Assembly (NCBI RefSeq): GCF_049306965.1
Contig: NC_133197.1
Span: forward strand, 4,955,001-5,019,000
DNA length: 64,000 bases
DNA from: Danio rerio
Lineage: Eukaryota > Chordata > Actinopteri > Cypriniformes > Danionidae
Direction of reading: 5' to 3'
The notes beneath the pieces were generated by a model. That model was not told the origin of the DNA, did not search any database, and worked only from the letters and a program-made list of their open reading frames with translations. The translations under genes were made by a program, and so were the position numbers. Positions 1 to 11,800 of this stretch are shown in pieces; positions within the stretch are counted from its first letter, which is position 1; each line of letters starts with the position of its first letter.

Positions 1-129
1 AACTTTCACTTCAGATAAGAATCACATCACAATTAAAGCTAATGATGGAGCTTTTTAATCAACTATTAGAACAAATAAACACTGAATCTGTTGCTGAAAG
101 AACTGTAATAAGAGAGATTAAGAACTCAC

Positions 130-181
130 CAACCAGACGACACAAACAGAGCAAAACTAACTTGAGAAACATTTTCTTCAT
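130..181 (-). CDS. Signal-peptide exon of a CD2/SLAM-like Ig receptor running off the left edge (gene 0)
   Basis: Read on the minus strand, an ATG at 181 opens [18 protein letters not shown]. This is a short basic start followed by a hydrophobic core, and it ends in a GTGAGT donor after position 130 with phase 1. It is identical in protein to the first exon of gene 1 (7115-7166), at an offset of 6,985 bp. The V, C2 and TM exons it would splice to must lie left of position 1. An upstream in-frame ATG near 304 exists but gives an N-terminus unlike a signal peptide, so I chose the ATG just before the hydrophobic stretch. The first 129 bases of the window are intron 1 of this gene. Confidence 0.75.
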
Positions 182-1562
182 CAGTTCACTGAAGAGCTCA
201 AGATGGCAGCCCTGAAAATGTCTGAACATTCTCCAGCATGAACTGAGATATTTATCTGATTTAATATGAACCCTCCTACAACCTGTTTCCGTTTCTCTTA
301 ACAATCTTCTTTAACATCATAAAATGTGCTGATCTTACTTTTTCAGATGAATTCTGGCCTTATATGGAAACTAACAGCAGAAGAGAGAAACGCCTCATGA
401 GTGTTGATCTGATATCTGCATCTGCTGCTGTTATTTAGTGTTGTGTCCGTGATATTTGACCCTGAACTCTTATTTGATTTTATGTTCACTGTATAGAACG
501 GGTTTTTCTAACAGCCGAGTAGTTTAAATTCCAATGCAGAGCCATAATCTCCAATAGAGTAAAGACAGAAACAGCTTGTGAAGCGTCGAGCGCCGCCTGC
601 TGGATGAACTGTGGAGAGACTCTTATATTTGTGCTTGTGGGAAAATATGTCCTTAAATAAAAAAATAACTGAAACCTTGTTTAGAGTAAACACTTACTGC
701 AAATGTACAGGTTAAATATAGCGAATATAATCATTAAGTTAATATATTATTATCTAAACCCACTTGCTGTGAATGAATTATTGCCTTTTGATGCAAAAAG
801 TTTTGTGAGCGTTTATACCACACTTCAAAACAGTCATGAAGAGTTTCAAGATAATATGTGCCTACCTTTAATAACAGCGTGTCTGTCTTTTGCTAATTAG
901 CAATTAGCCGATAGCGTCCTGTTCTTCTCCAGGTTTCTTCAAGGTGGTGAGCGATGAATCTTGATGAAACTCTCAGCGCCCTCTGCTGGTAAAGATACTC
1001 ATTACAGGACTGCTGTAACCTGCAACAAAGTGTACTAATTTGGGTTTTTACGGTGTGTGATCGCTCTGTAAAACGGGGAAATGTCCAGCTCGAGTTTTAA
1101 CAATAATAATAATACTTTTATCAGTATAAAGAGAGCTTAAATGACAACGTAAACATTTATATATCAATGAAAGGATCTTGATAGGATGGACATCTGATCT
1201 GCACAATAATAACAAGACAGGGTAAAGTGTAATAAGAAGTGATCTGAAAGTCCTGTAAGTGTTAAAGTGGATAAATCAGTGAATCAGCCATCTTTTATCT
1301 CGACACACATTTAATAGCACTAATGCTCGAGTTGCAGTTTGATCTGAAATCTTTCAGGGTGGAAAGATCAGCAAATGAAAACATAAAGCCATTACAAATA
1401 AATGAAGATTATAAGTGAAATGACGTCATGATTTATGTTCGTGAATTTGTGCAGATCATGAAGATGAAGATTTCTGCTCTGCTCAACTGTTTTACTCATC
1501 CAGAGGGCGCTCGACACAATCAAATACAACATGAAGAGACTTTACATTTAGACAGAGAAAAC
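182..1562. other. Intergenic module between gene 0 and gene 1
   Basis: There is no protein-coding signal here beyond small chance ORFs. The stretch is a conserved spacer repeated almost unchanged after each related gene (about 7167-8546, 42928-44309, 55372-56822). It therefore holds the promoter and 5' flank of one gene and the 3' flank of the next. Short landmarks shared by all copies are the GCGCCCTCTGCTGGT segment and a short TG run near 1051. Confidence 0.6.
286..295 (-). promoter_or_regulatory. Candidate interferon-response (ISRE/IRF) site upstream of gene 0
   Basis: The + strand reads TTTCCGTTTC, which fits the IRF/ISRE core TTTCNNTTTC. It sits about 105-115 bp upstream of the signal-exon ATG. 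The same site stands at the same distance in front of genes 1 and 4. Confidence 0.4.
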
Positions 1563-1568
1563 TTTATT
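1563..1568 (-). terminator. Polyadenylation signal of gene 1
   Basis: TTTATT on the + strand is AATAAA on the minus strand, about 325 bp downstream of the gene 1 stop codon. The same signal lies at the equivalent place in all six genes. Confidence 0.65.
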
Positions 1569-1892
1569 GATGAAGACAAGCAAATACATCTGACAAATGC
1601 ACAGTGAAGTAAGATCTGTGTCTTATTTTAGAGAAATATAAACAATAAATCAAACTGAATCTGTAAAATAGTAACACTACAAAACAAACATGAAAAATTC
1701 AATCATATATAAAATGTTCATTAGTAAAGCCTGTTGTACTGAGCTAAATGAAAGCAAAGCTTTGTATTTGAAGTCTGCTGCTGTATTTATGTCAAACCCT
1801 CACATGAGCTGCATCAGAACCATCAGGTTCATCTAAAATCTTCAAAATAAATGAAGCTGAAATGACTGAAAGCAGTTCTCTGACATCATCAT

Positions 1893-4800
1893 TCAGGTTT
1901 GTGATGCGTGAATATGTGCTTGATCTTGTTCAGCTCTTCTGGATCTGATGTCATAAAGCACAATAATGACAGTAGCCACGCCCACCAGAACAGAGAGGAC
2001 CAATCGGATCGCAGCTTCAGTAGGACCACAGCAGTGAACAGAGCCTGAGGAACAAACACATTAAACTGAGCTCAGATCAGTCAATAAAGCTTCATATCAG
2101 CACTGCCATCCACTAATATCAGCTCTGCTGTACCTGAACATGTGGGGCAGAGTTGACTGATGTCAAGATGTTGAGTCTGGTTGCTGATGGTGTTGTTGAT
2201 CACACAGCTGTAGGTGTTTTTCTCCTGATATTCCACCTCCAGAGGTAGAGAGAGACTGATGCTGAGATCAGACACACTGATGCTGGACAATAAACTGTTT
2301 CCTTTGTACCAGGAGAGACTCACAGCGCTCACATTCACCACTGAACACAGCACTGAACAATACTGCACTGATGAAGATGAGGATGAAGGACATTGAGAAG
2401 AGTTGAGGATGAGGACAGGAACAGGCAGAGCTGAAAACACCAGAGAATAAAGAGAAATGAGGAGAAATCAAGAGACTGGAGTAGACAAGACCCATCCACA
2501 GTAGAGCATTGAACAACATCTAATCTAGAGTCTGAACAGCATTTGAGTTTAATCTGGATTTAAAGATGAAACAAGAAAACAACATTTCAATGATCATCAG
2601 ACATTAGTGTAGATCTGTTTCTGAATAAATAAAACCTGTGAAACCAATATTAAACTCACCAACAGTGAGAATGAAACTCCTTATTCTCTCATTGTTGAAC
2701 CAAAGTTTATAATCTCCAGCATGTTCAGTTCTGGTGTCTGTGATGGTCAGAGATCCAGTTTTATTGTCCAGTTTCAGTCTGTCTCTGAATCTCTTAACAA
2801 GAACATCATCAAATACAGAGAATCTGGGTCGTTTATTGATTTCTGCTATTAAAGTGTCTTTATCTCCAAACATCCAATGAATCCGATCACTATTCTTCAG
2901 TTGAGTGAGATCAGAGTTTAGAGTGACTGAATCTCCCTCCATCACTGATATTTCTTCTGCATCAATAAACACAGAAACAGGGTTTTTGTCAGATTAAGAT
3001 CATTAAAGCTCTATTGTTGTGTCTGAAAATTTATTTTAATATCATAAAACAACAGAAAATAAACAAAAACAGCAAAGAACTTTGTGGATTAAAACTACAG
3101 CTGGTGATTAAAAGAGGAAACCAGATGAAGCCCATTTATAACTCACTATAGACAATGAGACGGAAATAAACAGTAATATAGTTGGTCTGTAGTTCATAAT
3201 AATCAGCATCTCTAGTTCTGGTGTCTGTGATGGTCAGAGATCCAGTTTCATTGTCCAGTTTCAGTCTGTCTCTGAATCTCCCATCAAGAACATCATCAAA
3301 TACAGAGAAACTGTTTGCCGTTACATTGATTTCTGCTATTAAAGTGTCTTTAATCCTCCACTGAATCTGATCATCATTCCTCATTTTAGTAACACCAGAG
3401 CTCAGAGTGACCGAATTTCCTATTTTCACAGACACTTGTTTTCTATTTCCTGTATCACCAAACACATGAAGAAGAAACAGAAACAGATCATGATTAACAG
3501 ACACAGATTAAGACGGTCGTTTGATGGTTTACAAAAGTAAATTTACATTTGAAATTAATATAATAAACCAACAAAAACAAAAGCAGGTTTGGGTTAAAAA
3601 CTGTGTCTTTGTGCTGATTAAAATATAAATCAGATCAAACTAATATTTAACTCACCCAAAACTCTCAGTTTAACAGTGTTGATTTCAGTGTTGATCTGTA
3701 CTTTATAATCTCCAGCATTTTCAGTTATGATGTCTGTGATGGTCAGAGATCCAGTTTTATTGTCCAGTTTCAGTCTGTCTCTGAATCTCCCATCAAGAAC
3801 ATCATCAAATACAGAGAAACTGTTGGTCTGTTTAGTGATTTCTGCTATTAAAGTGTCTCCATATCCAAACCTCCACTGAATCTGATCATCATACTTCAGT
3901 TCAGAGACACCAGAGCTCAGAGTGACTGAATCTTCCTCCTCCACTTCTATTTCATCTTCATCATCAAACACACAATGAGAACAAATATCAACATTCACAT
4001 AGTAAGACTTAAACTGAAAGCTGTGATCATTTATTGTTCATATTGTGATGCAGTTCCTAGAGAGACAGAATATTAAAAGACAAAACAGTGGGTGTGGCTT
4101 GTTTTCTTCTACTGCGAGCTGATTGGATATAGTAAAGTAGGCATTTCAGTCAGAAAGATGGAGAAAAGGGTTTGGGGAGAGTTATCACGACCTAACAGAC
4201 TCCTCCTGCTCACCATTACAGTTTGTTGTCAAAACTGACAGCTGAAGGGGCGTGGTTAAGCATGTTAGCCACGCCCAATACCTCAGACAGACCTAATCTA
4301 GAATTTAACTGAAAAAAAAAACAGGAAGTGCATTCTCAGATTTCAGTTGAAGATTAGAAGGCCAGACTATTCTTTTTATTATTGACATGCACTGAAGAAT
4401 TGTTCACCACACAACTAGCAATGTGAGCGAACAAAATCAATATGGTTAGTTTTGATTTCATGGAGACTCTAAAATTAATATAATAAAACAAAAGAAGAGA
4501 CTCACCAATGCATAATTAACATGGAATAATATTGTACTTAGTGATTAAAAAATAAAGCAGCTAAAACAAATCTTCAACTTACAAGAGACTACAAGACTGA
4601 CAATCCTGATCATCTGGTTGGTCTGTAGTTCATAATATCCATCATCTTTAGTTCTGCTGTCTGTGATGATCAGAGATCCAGTTTTCTTGTCCAGTTTCAG
4701 TCTGTCTCTGAATCTCCCATCAAGAACATCATCAAATACAGAGAATCTGTTTGCCGTTACATTGATTTCTGCTATTAAAGTGTCTTCATTTCCAAACTTC

Positions 4801-7166
4801 CACTGAATCTGCTCATCATTCTTCAGTTCAGTGAGTTCAGAGCTCAGAGTGACTGAATGTCCTTCCAGCACTTGATAATAATAATCATCAAGTCCACCTG
4901 CAGAACAGAGTTTGTCAGATTAAAGTGTTAAATCACAGGATGTTGTCTTGGTAAAGTCGTCTCTAAAACACTTTTGATCATTCAGATGAGCAGTGAATAT
5001 TATTCTGAAGGTAATGATGATGATGTTGTTCAGTTTTTGACCTTCATATTAATTTGATTGAATGTAATCTCTAATAACAGATCTTCAGTTATTTCTATAT
5101 CAGTGAATCCACTTTCTTCATCATCTCAGGTCATTCAGAGTAAGAGAGGAGATTCCTCTGCTGTTCTTCAGGTCTGTGATAATGAGTTTGATTCAATACT
5201 GTGACTCTATTTGCTGTAGGAGTCTGTCAGGAACGCTGAAAACAAGCTTGTTTAATCCATTAAAATCTGCTCTAAGATTTTAGGTCGACCTCTAGAAAAG
5301 CTGTAAGACTCAGTCTATTAGAACAACCTGATGAGATCAGCTAATAATATTATGTCTGATCCTGATCATGTTCTGCATAACGAGTTTGAATTATTAGCAT
5401 TGAAGCAGAGGTGTAGAGTTCCCAGATTTAACAGGAAAGAGCAAAAACACTCTTCTGTTCATCAAGCAAGCTGATAGTTCAATCAAAAGCTATATATTAA
5501 AAAAACCAAACTGATAACGTTAGCGACTGGATGTGGACGTGTTGAGTCACGTGACAAAGTTGCAAATCCTTTAACTTCATGCAAATGAAGAGCCTGTAGA
5601 TCCTGGTTAATGGTTGCCAGTCTGCTTGATTATGGTTACTACTGGGCCGCTTTAGTGTATTCTGTGACAGATGTGACCTTTACATCAAGAGTTACCAAAA
5701 TCTACATGAGGAGGTTTATAATTAGCAGAAATACAGATATTACAGAAGAACACATAAGCTGATCAGTGTACAGTGTAAGGTTCAATGTTTTCCATCATCA
5801 GATGTGATCGTTACTGTTGGAGGAAGGGCCGGGGGAAACCCTCTCCAATAATGAAATAAATAAAAAGAGTTTGATCTGTAAAACCTGTATAATATTACCA
5901 ATTATCTGTCAATCCCAAATACAGCATCTTTAAGCCAGGCTCACACTGTAATAAGAGGGATTTGTAATGCTCATTTATGCACACGGGCTTCAAAACGCTC
6001 CAGTGTCCCTGTATCTGTAGTTACACACAGTAAACAGCGGTGAGTTCGGTGAACTGATGACCTTCATAGCCAATCACAGTCATTTCTGTTGAGCATGTGA
6101 ACACAATGGCAAATCAGCTCTGTTTAAGAACGTGCTCAACAGCGCTCAAATGTTAAAAGGAAATGGACGTTATTAAATTTTCAGTATCGATTGGTACCGA
6201 ATTCCAGTTTCGTGACGATCCTAATCACTGTACATTTTACATTCTTCTATGGCCCAATACGTACCTGCTATATCAGGGATGTCCAAACTCAATTCCTGGA
6301 GGGCCGCAGCCCTGCTCCAACACACTCACCTGTAGGTTTCAAACAAGCCTGAAGGACTCACTTAGTTTGATCAGGTGTGTTTAATTAGGGTTGGAACTAA
6401 ACTGTGCAGGGCTGCGGCCCTCCAGGAAATGATTTTGACATCCCTGTGCTATGTGTATTGAAAGAATGCTGATATGATATATGAAACACATACAGTGGCT
6501 GGCAAATATATTGGGTGCATATGTTTGTAAATCAGACCTTGAAAGAGTCAGTGACCATGGCGTGATGAAACTGACTCTTAAAGGGAATGGGAGATGAGAC
6601 TCTGGTTTAATGCACATCATGCTCAAAACACACGGATAAATCATTATGAGAATGAGGACAACACTTTTAGATTATGCACCAGCACATAGAGCCAGATCCC
6701 AGGAGTGAATTCGGACACACCCTTAGTGCTTCTGCATCATGAGCTGTAGACATCACGCTTAGATCAGTAAAATAGAGCCCATAATATATACTGCTATAGG
6801 AAGGATATAAAGATGGCTGACTATACACTGCTCATTCAGGGCTAAATCAATATTAACAGAAAAGATCATCAGCTTAAACAACAAAACTGACACAATATGT
6901 AGATTAATAATCAGATCTTTGTGCTGATTCAGAATAAAACTCTAATTTGCAGGAACTGAAGTTGATCTGAACATTACACACAGAAAACTTTCACTTCAGA
7001 TAAGAATCACATCACAATTAAAGCTAATGATGGAGCTTTTTAATCAACTATTAGAACAAATAAACACTGAATCTGTTGCTGAAAGAACTGTAATAAGAGA
7101 GATTAAGAACTCACCAACCAGACGACACAAACAGAGCAAAACTAACTTGAGAAACATTTTCTTCAT
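1893..7166 (-). CDS. Gene 1: CD2/SLAM-like receptor, four IgV + one C2 + TM, 571 aa
   Basis: Spliced from 7115-7166 (signal), 4583-4897 (V1), 3656-3955 (V2), 3147-3449 (V3), 2660-2956 (V4), 2134-2430 (C2) and 1893-2044 (TM and tail). Every junction has GT-AG and phase 1, and the sum is 1,716 nt with no internal stop. Each V domain keeps the IQW tryptophan and the [10 protein letters not shown] and TGSLTITD strands, but lacks the B- and F-strand cysteines, as is known for domain 1 of the CD2/SLAM family. The C2 domain has paired cysteines and several N-glycosylation sequons. The last exon encodes a CCGPTE stalk, a helix at about residues 535-552 and a 19-residue tail with no ITSM or ITIM. It is predicted to be a type I leukocyte surface receptor; the ligand is unknown. 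Family assignment is from motif recognition; four V domains in a row is unusual for that family. Confidence 0.8.
2134..2430 (-). CDS. Gene 1 C2-like Ig exon
   Basis: 99 codons, phase 1-1. It contains QCP, YCSVLCS, YSC and QLCPTC, enough cysteines for two disulphides as in SLAM-family membrane-proximal domains, plus a SLSWYKG strand C. Sequons are NSS, NVS, NNT and NQT. The protein sequence is identical in genes 1, 4 and 5; the visible base differences are silent. Confidence 0.8.
6274..6446. mobile_element. Angel-like foldback MITE in gene 1 intron 1
   Basis: The sequence from CAGGGATGTCC to ACATCCCTG is a near-perfect inverted repeat. Its arms include GGAGGGCCGCAGCCCTG and its complement, a hairpin plan I recognise as the teleost Angel family. 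An orthologous copy stands at 42037-42209 in gene 4, so the insertion predates that duplication. The rest of intron 1 (4898-7114) shows nothing else I can identify. Confidence 0.7.
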
Positions 7167-7270
7167 CAGTTCACTGAAGAGCTCAAGATGGCAGCCCTGA
7201 AAATGTCTGAACATTCTCCAGCATGAACTGAGATATTTATCTGATTTAATATGAACCCTCCTACAACCTG

Positions 7271-7280
7271 TTTCCGTTTC
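7271..7280 (-). promoter_or_regulatory. Candidate ISRE/IRF site of gene 1
   Basis: TTTCCGTTTC (GAAACGGAAA on the coding strand) lies 105-114 bp upstream of the ATG at 7166. A TATA-like ATAAATAT on the coding strand lies between it and the ATG, at 7233-7240. The pattern GAAANNGAAA is the known IRF/ISRE core; function here is inferred. Confidence 0.45.
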
Positions 7281-8546
7281 TCTTAACAATCTTCTTTAAC
7301 ATCATAAAATGTGCTGATCTTACTTTTTCAGATGAATTCTGGCCTTATATGGAAACTAACAGCAGAAGAGAGAAACGCCTCATGAGTGTTGATCTGATAT
7401 CTGCATCTGCTGCTGTTATTTAGTGTTGTGTCCGTGATATTTGACCCTGAACTCTTATTTGATTTTATGTTCACTGTATAGAACGGGTTTTTCTAACAGC
7501 CGAGTAGTTTAAATTCCAATGCAGAGCCATAATCTCCAATAGAGTAAAGACAGAAACAGCTTGTGAAGCGTCGAGCGCCGCCTGCTGGATGAACTGTGGA
7601 AAGACTCTTATATTTGTGCTTGTGGGAAAATATGTCCTTAAATAAGAAAATAACTGAAACCTTGTTTAGAGTGCACACTTACTGCAAATGTACAGGTTAA
7701 ATATAGCGAATATAATCATTAAGTTAATATATTATTATCTAAACCCACTTGCTGTGAATGAATTATTGACTTGTGATGCAAAAAGTTTTGTGAGCGTTTA
7801 TACCACACTTCAAAATAGTCATGAGTTTCAAGATAATATGTGCCTACCTTTAATAACAGCGTGTCTGTCTTTTGCTAATTAGCAATTAGCCGATAGCGTC
7901 CTGTTCTTCTCCAGGTTTCTTCAAGGTGGTGAGCGATGAATCTTGATGAAAGTCTCAGCGCCCTCTGCTGGTGAAGATACTCACTACAGGACAGCTGTAA
8001 CCTGCAACAAAGTGTACTAATTTGGGTTTTTACGGTGTGTGTGATCGCTCTGTAAAACGGGGAAATGTCCAGCTCGAGTTTTAACAATAATAATAATACT
8101 TTTATCAGTATAAAGAGAGCTTAAATGACAATGTGAATATTTATATGTCAATGAAAGGATCTTGATAGGATGGACATCTGATCTGCACAATAATAACAAG
8201 ACAGGGTAAAGTGTAATAAGAAGTGATCTAAAAGTCCTGTAAGTGTTAAAGAGGATAAATCAGTGAATCAGCCATCTTTTATCTCAACACACATTTAATA
8301 GCACTAATGCTCGAGTTGCAGTTTGATCTGAAATCTTTCAGGGTGGAAAGATCAGCAAATGAAAACATAAAGCCATTACAAATAAATGAAGATTATAAGT
8401 GAAATGACGTCATGATTTATGTTTGTGAATTTGTGCAGATCATGAAGATGAAGATTTCTGCACTGCTCAACTGTTTTACTCCTCCAGAGGGCGCTCGACA
8501 CAATCAAATACAACATGAAGAGACTTTACATTTAGCCAGAGAAAAC

Positions 8547-8552
8547 TTTATT
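8547..8552 (-). terminator. Polyadenylation signal of gene 2
   Basis: AATAAA on the minus strand, in the same context as that of gene 1, downstream of the gene 2 stop. Confidence 0.6.
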
Positions 8553-8815
8553 GATGAAGACAAGCAAATACATCTGACAAATGCACAGTGAAGTAAGATC
8601 TGTGTCTTATTTTAGAGAAATAAAAACAATAAATCAAACTGAATCTGTAAAATAGTAACACTACAAAACAAACATGAAAAATTAAATTATATATAAAATG
8701 TTCATTAGTAAAGCCTGTTGTACTGAACTAAATAAAAGCAAAGCTTTGTATTTTAAGTCTACTGCTGTATTTATGTCAAACCCTCACATGAGACATGTGA
8801 CATCATCATTCAGGT

Positions 8816-11800
8816 CTATGATGCGTGAATATGTGCTTGATCTGGTTCAGCTCTTCTGGATCTGATGTCATAAAGCACAATAATGACAGTAGCCACGCCC
8901 ACCAGAGCAGAGAGGACCAATCGGATCACAGCTTCAGTAGGACCACAGCAGTGAACAGAGCCTGAGGAACAAACACATCAAACTGAGCTCAGATCAGTCA
9001 ATAAAGGAATCAAGAGACTGAGGTAATCTGGCTTTAAAAATGTAACAATAAAACAACATTTAAATGATCAGACATTAGTGTAGATCTGTTCCTGAATAAA
9101 TATAATGTGTGAAACCAATATTAAACTCACCGACAGTAAGAATGAAACTCATTTTTCTCTCATATTTATACCATCGTTCATAAAGTCCAGAATGTTCAGT
9201 TGTGATGTCTGTGATGGTCAGAGATCCAGTTTTATTGTCCAGTTCCAGTCTGTCTCTGAATCTCCCATCAAGAACATCATCAAATACAGAGAATCTGTTG
9301 GTCTGTTTATTGATTTCTGCTATTAAAATGTTTTTATTTCCAAACTTCCACTCAATCTGATCATCATTCATCAGTTCAGTGAGATCAGAGTTTATAGTGA
9401 CTGAATCTCCCTCCATCACTGATATTTCATCTTTATCAAACACACAAACAGAAACGGTTTTTGTCAGATTAAGATCATTACAAAGCTGTATTGTTGTTTA
9501 TAAAAGCGGATTTGTCCTTTTACATAAAACAACAGAAAATACACAAAACAGCAAAGAAGTGTGTGAATTATAATGACACCTGCTGATTAAAAAAAGAAAC
9601 AAAATGAAGAACATTTGTAACTCACCATAGACAGTGAGATGGAAAGTAATATCAATATAGTTGTTCTGTAGTTTATAATCTCCATTATGTTCACCAGTGA
9701 TGTTTGTGATGGTCAGAGATCCAGTTTTATTGTCCAGTTTCAGTCTGTCTCTGAATCTCCCATCAAGAACATCATCAAATACAGAGAATCTGTTGGTCTG
9801 TTTATTGATTTCAGCTAATAAAGTGTCTCCATCTCCAAACCTCCACTGAATCTGATCATCATTCCTCAGTTTAGTAAAACCAGAGCTCAGAGTCACTGAA
9901 TTTCCCATTTTCACAGACACTTCATTAAATCCTGTATTATTAAAAACACAGAGAAGAAACTTATGATTAAAATGTACAGACACAGATTAAGTTGGTCATT
10001 TTATGATTTAAAAGTAAATTAGAAATTAATGTCAAAAACAATAGGATACATGGATTAATAATTGTATGTTTGTGCTGATAAAGAGATGAAATAAATATTT
10101 AACTCACCCCAAACTGCAAGTTTAACAGTGTTGATTTCAGTGTTGATCTGTGCTTTATAAACTCCAGCTTGTTCAGTTCTGGTGTTTGTGATGGTCAGAG
10201 ATCCAGTTTTCTTGTCCAGTTTCAGTCTGTTTCTGAATCTCCCATCAAGAACATCATCAAATACAGAGAATCTGTTGGTCTGTTTATTGATTTCTGCTAT
10301 TAAAGTGTCTCCATCTCCAAACCTCCACTGAATCTGATCATCATTCTTCAGTTCAGAGACACCAGAGCTCAGAGTCACTGATTTTTCTTCCTGTACTGTT
10401 ATTTTATCTTCATCATCAAACACACAAAGAGAACAAAATATCATCATTCACATACTAAGACTTTACAGTCTGAATGTTAAATTTCAGATGAATATAATAA
10501 AATAACAGAAGTGACACACCAATGCAACGTTGAATGCAGTGTTGTGCAAGTTACTTCCAAACTGTACTACATTACAGATTACTTATTACTGTTATTTAAA
10601 TGTAATCCCTTACCTTACAACATTACTGTCTCAGAATTGTAATATGTTACATTACTCTTATATTACTTTTTAGTTACTTTCACCAAAATAACTACAGAAT
10701 TAGAAATTAACATTATAAATGGTATAATGAGCTATATGTTCTATAATGAGCATTTTACATCCAGTAGAAAGTGATTTGATGTAGCAGAATGACTGTGACC
10801 TCTGCAGGCTACTATCAATATAGTATATAATTGGCAATGTGATGGCTCAAGACAATGCAAGAAAGGATTACAGCCAGAATTACAAATGATCTGTTAAAAG
10901 TATGGTAGAGGTAAAGTGATTATCTGGCAATATCTGTAAATGGCTTTCTATATTAAACACAACAGGCCGATATGTAAACTCCAATGCCATGACAAAATGC
11001 AGATTTTGTTTCTTTTCTTATTGTTGCCATTATTGTATTTACTTTACATTCAAGTGGTTTACAACACAAAACCGTCCTGCACAAAGTGAGCATGATGAAC
11101 AGCTTTCTCAGTAAAATGTTTGTGCATCGATTTCCTGTTTGTGGACAAAACTGCTTGCGAGCTCTCATATACGCTGCCCGCACACAAATTCTCACGATCT
11201 CTCAAATATGCACTGCTCACGCACAAGTTTTCTTGCTCTCAGTACACTGCTTTCTCAGTGAGATTATATGCAAACTCACAATTCGTGTCTTGTGTTCCCT
11301 CTTCCTTTCAAGCTTTTTAATATGAATTATATTAGTTCACTATTTATTAACAATAACCAAAATACTAAAATAGACTTATAATTTTTAATCTAATAAACTA
11401 TAACATTGTTGGCTGTATGTTATATGATGAGATATTTCAAATAAAAAAGCATTTAGACAAAAATAAAAACTAACGCAAGCAGAAATGTAACTAATAGAAA
11501 CACTTGATGAGGTATTATAGCCTACTGTACTATTCACTCTTCAAATAAATCTCATATTCAATCACATTTTTTTATGGCAACTAAAATAAAGTGAACTAGT
11601 GTCTGTTGTCTTCCACATTGTTGATGAGATTGTGGAGGACATTTTCCCTGCCATCATCTTCATTTTGAGAAGAAGCTGTTCCACCGGGCCCCTGAACACA
11701 CATATTGTGATTAAGTACTTAATTTACTCTGTTGTGGTAATACTATAGTTGCTATGGTAACACAACAAGTGTAATATAAACAAATGATCCAGTGCTGTAG

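Noticed and set aside
703-900. A 65-codon plus-strand ORF repeated in most spacers (703, 7688, 43455).
   Set aside because: It is repeated because the spacer is duplicated; it has no domain, and its length and residues vary between copies.
3136-3504. In-frame upstream methionine with a hydrophobic stretch ([16 protein letters not shown]) before V3, as if V3 had its own signal peptide.
   Set aside because: The stretch is the pyrimidine-rich intron end before the acceptor; such tracts translate to F and L by chance, and the same pattern recurs before other V exons with good acceptors.
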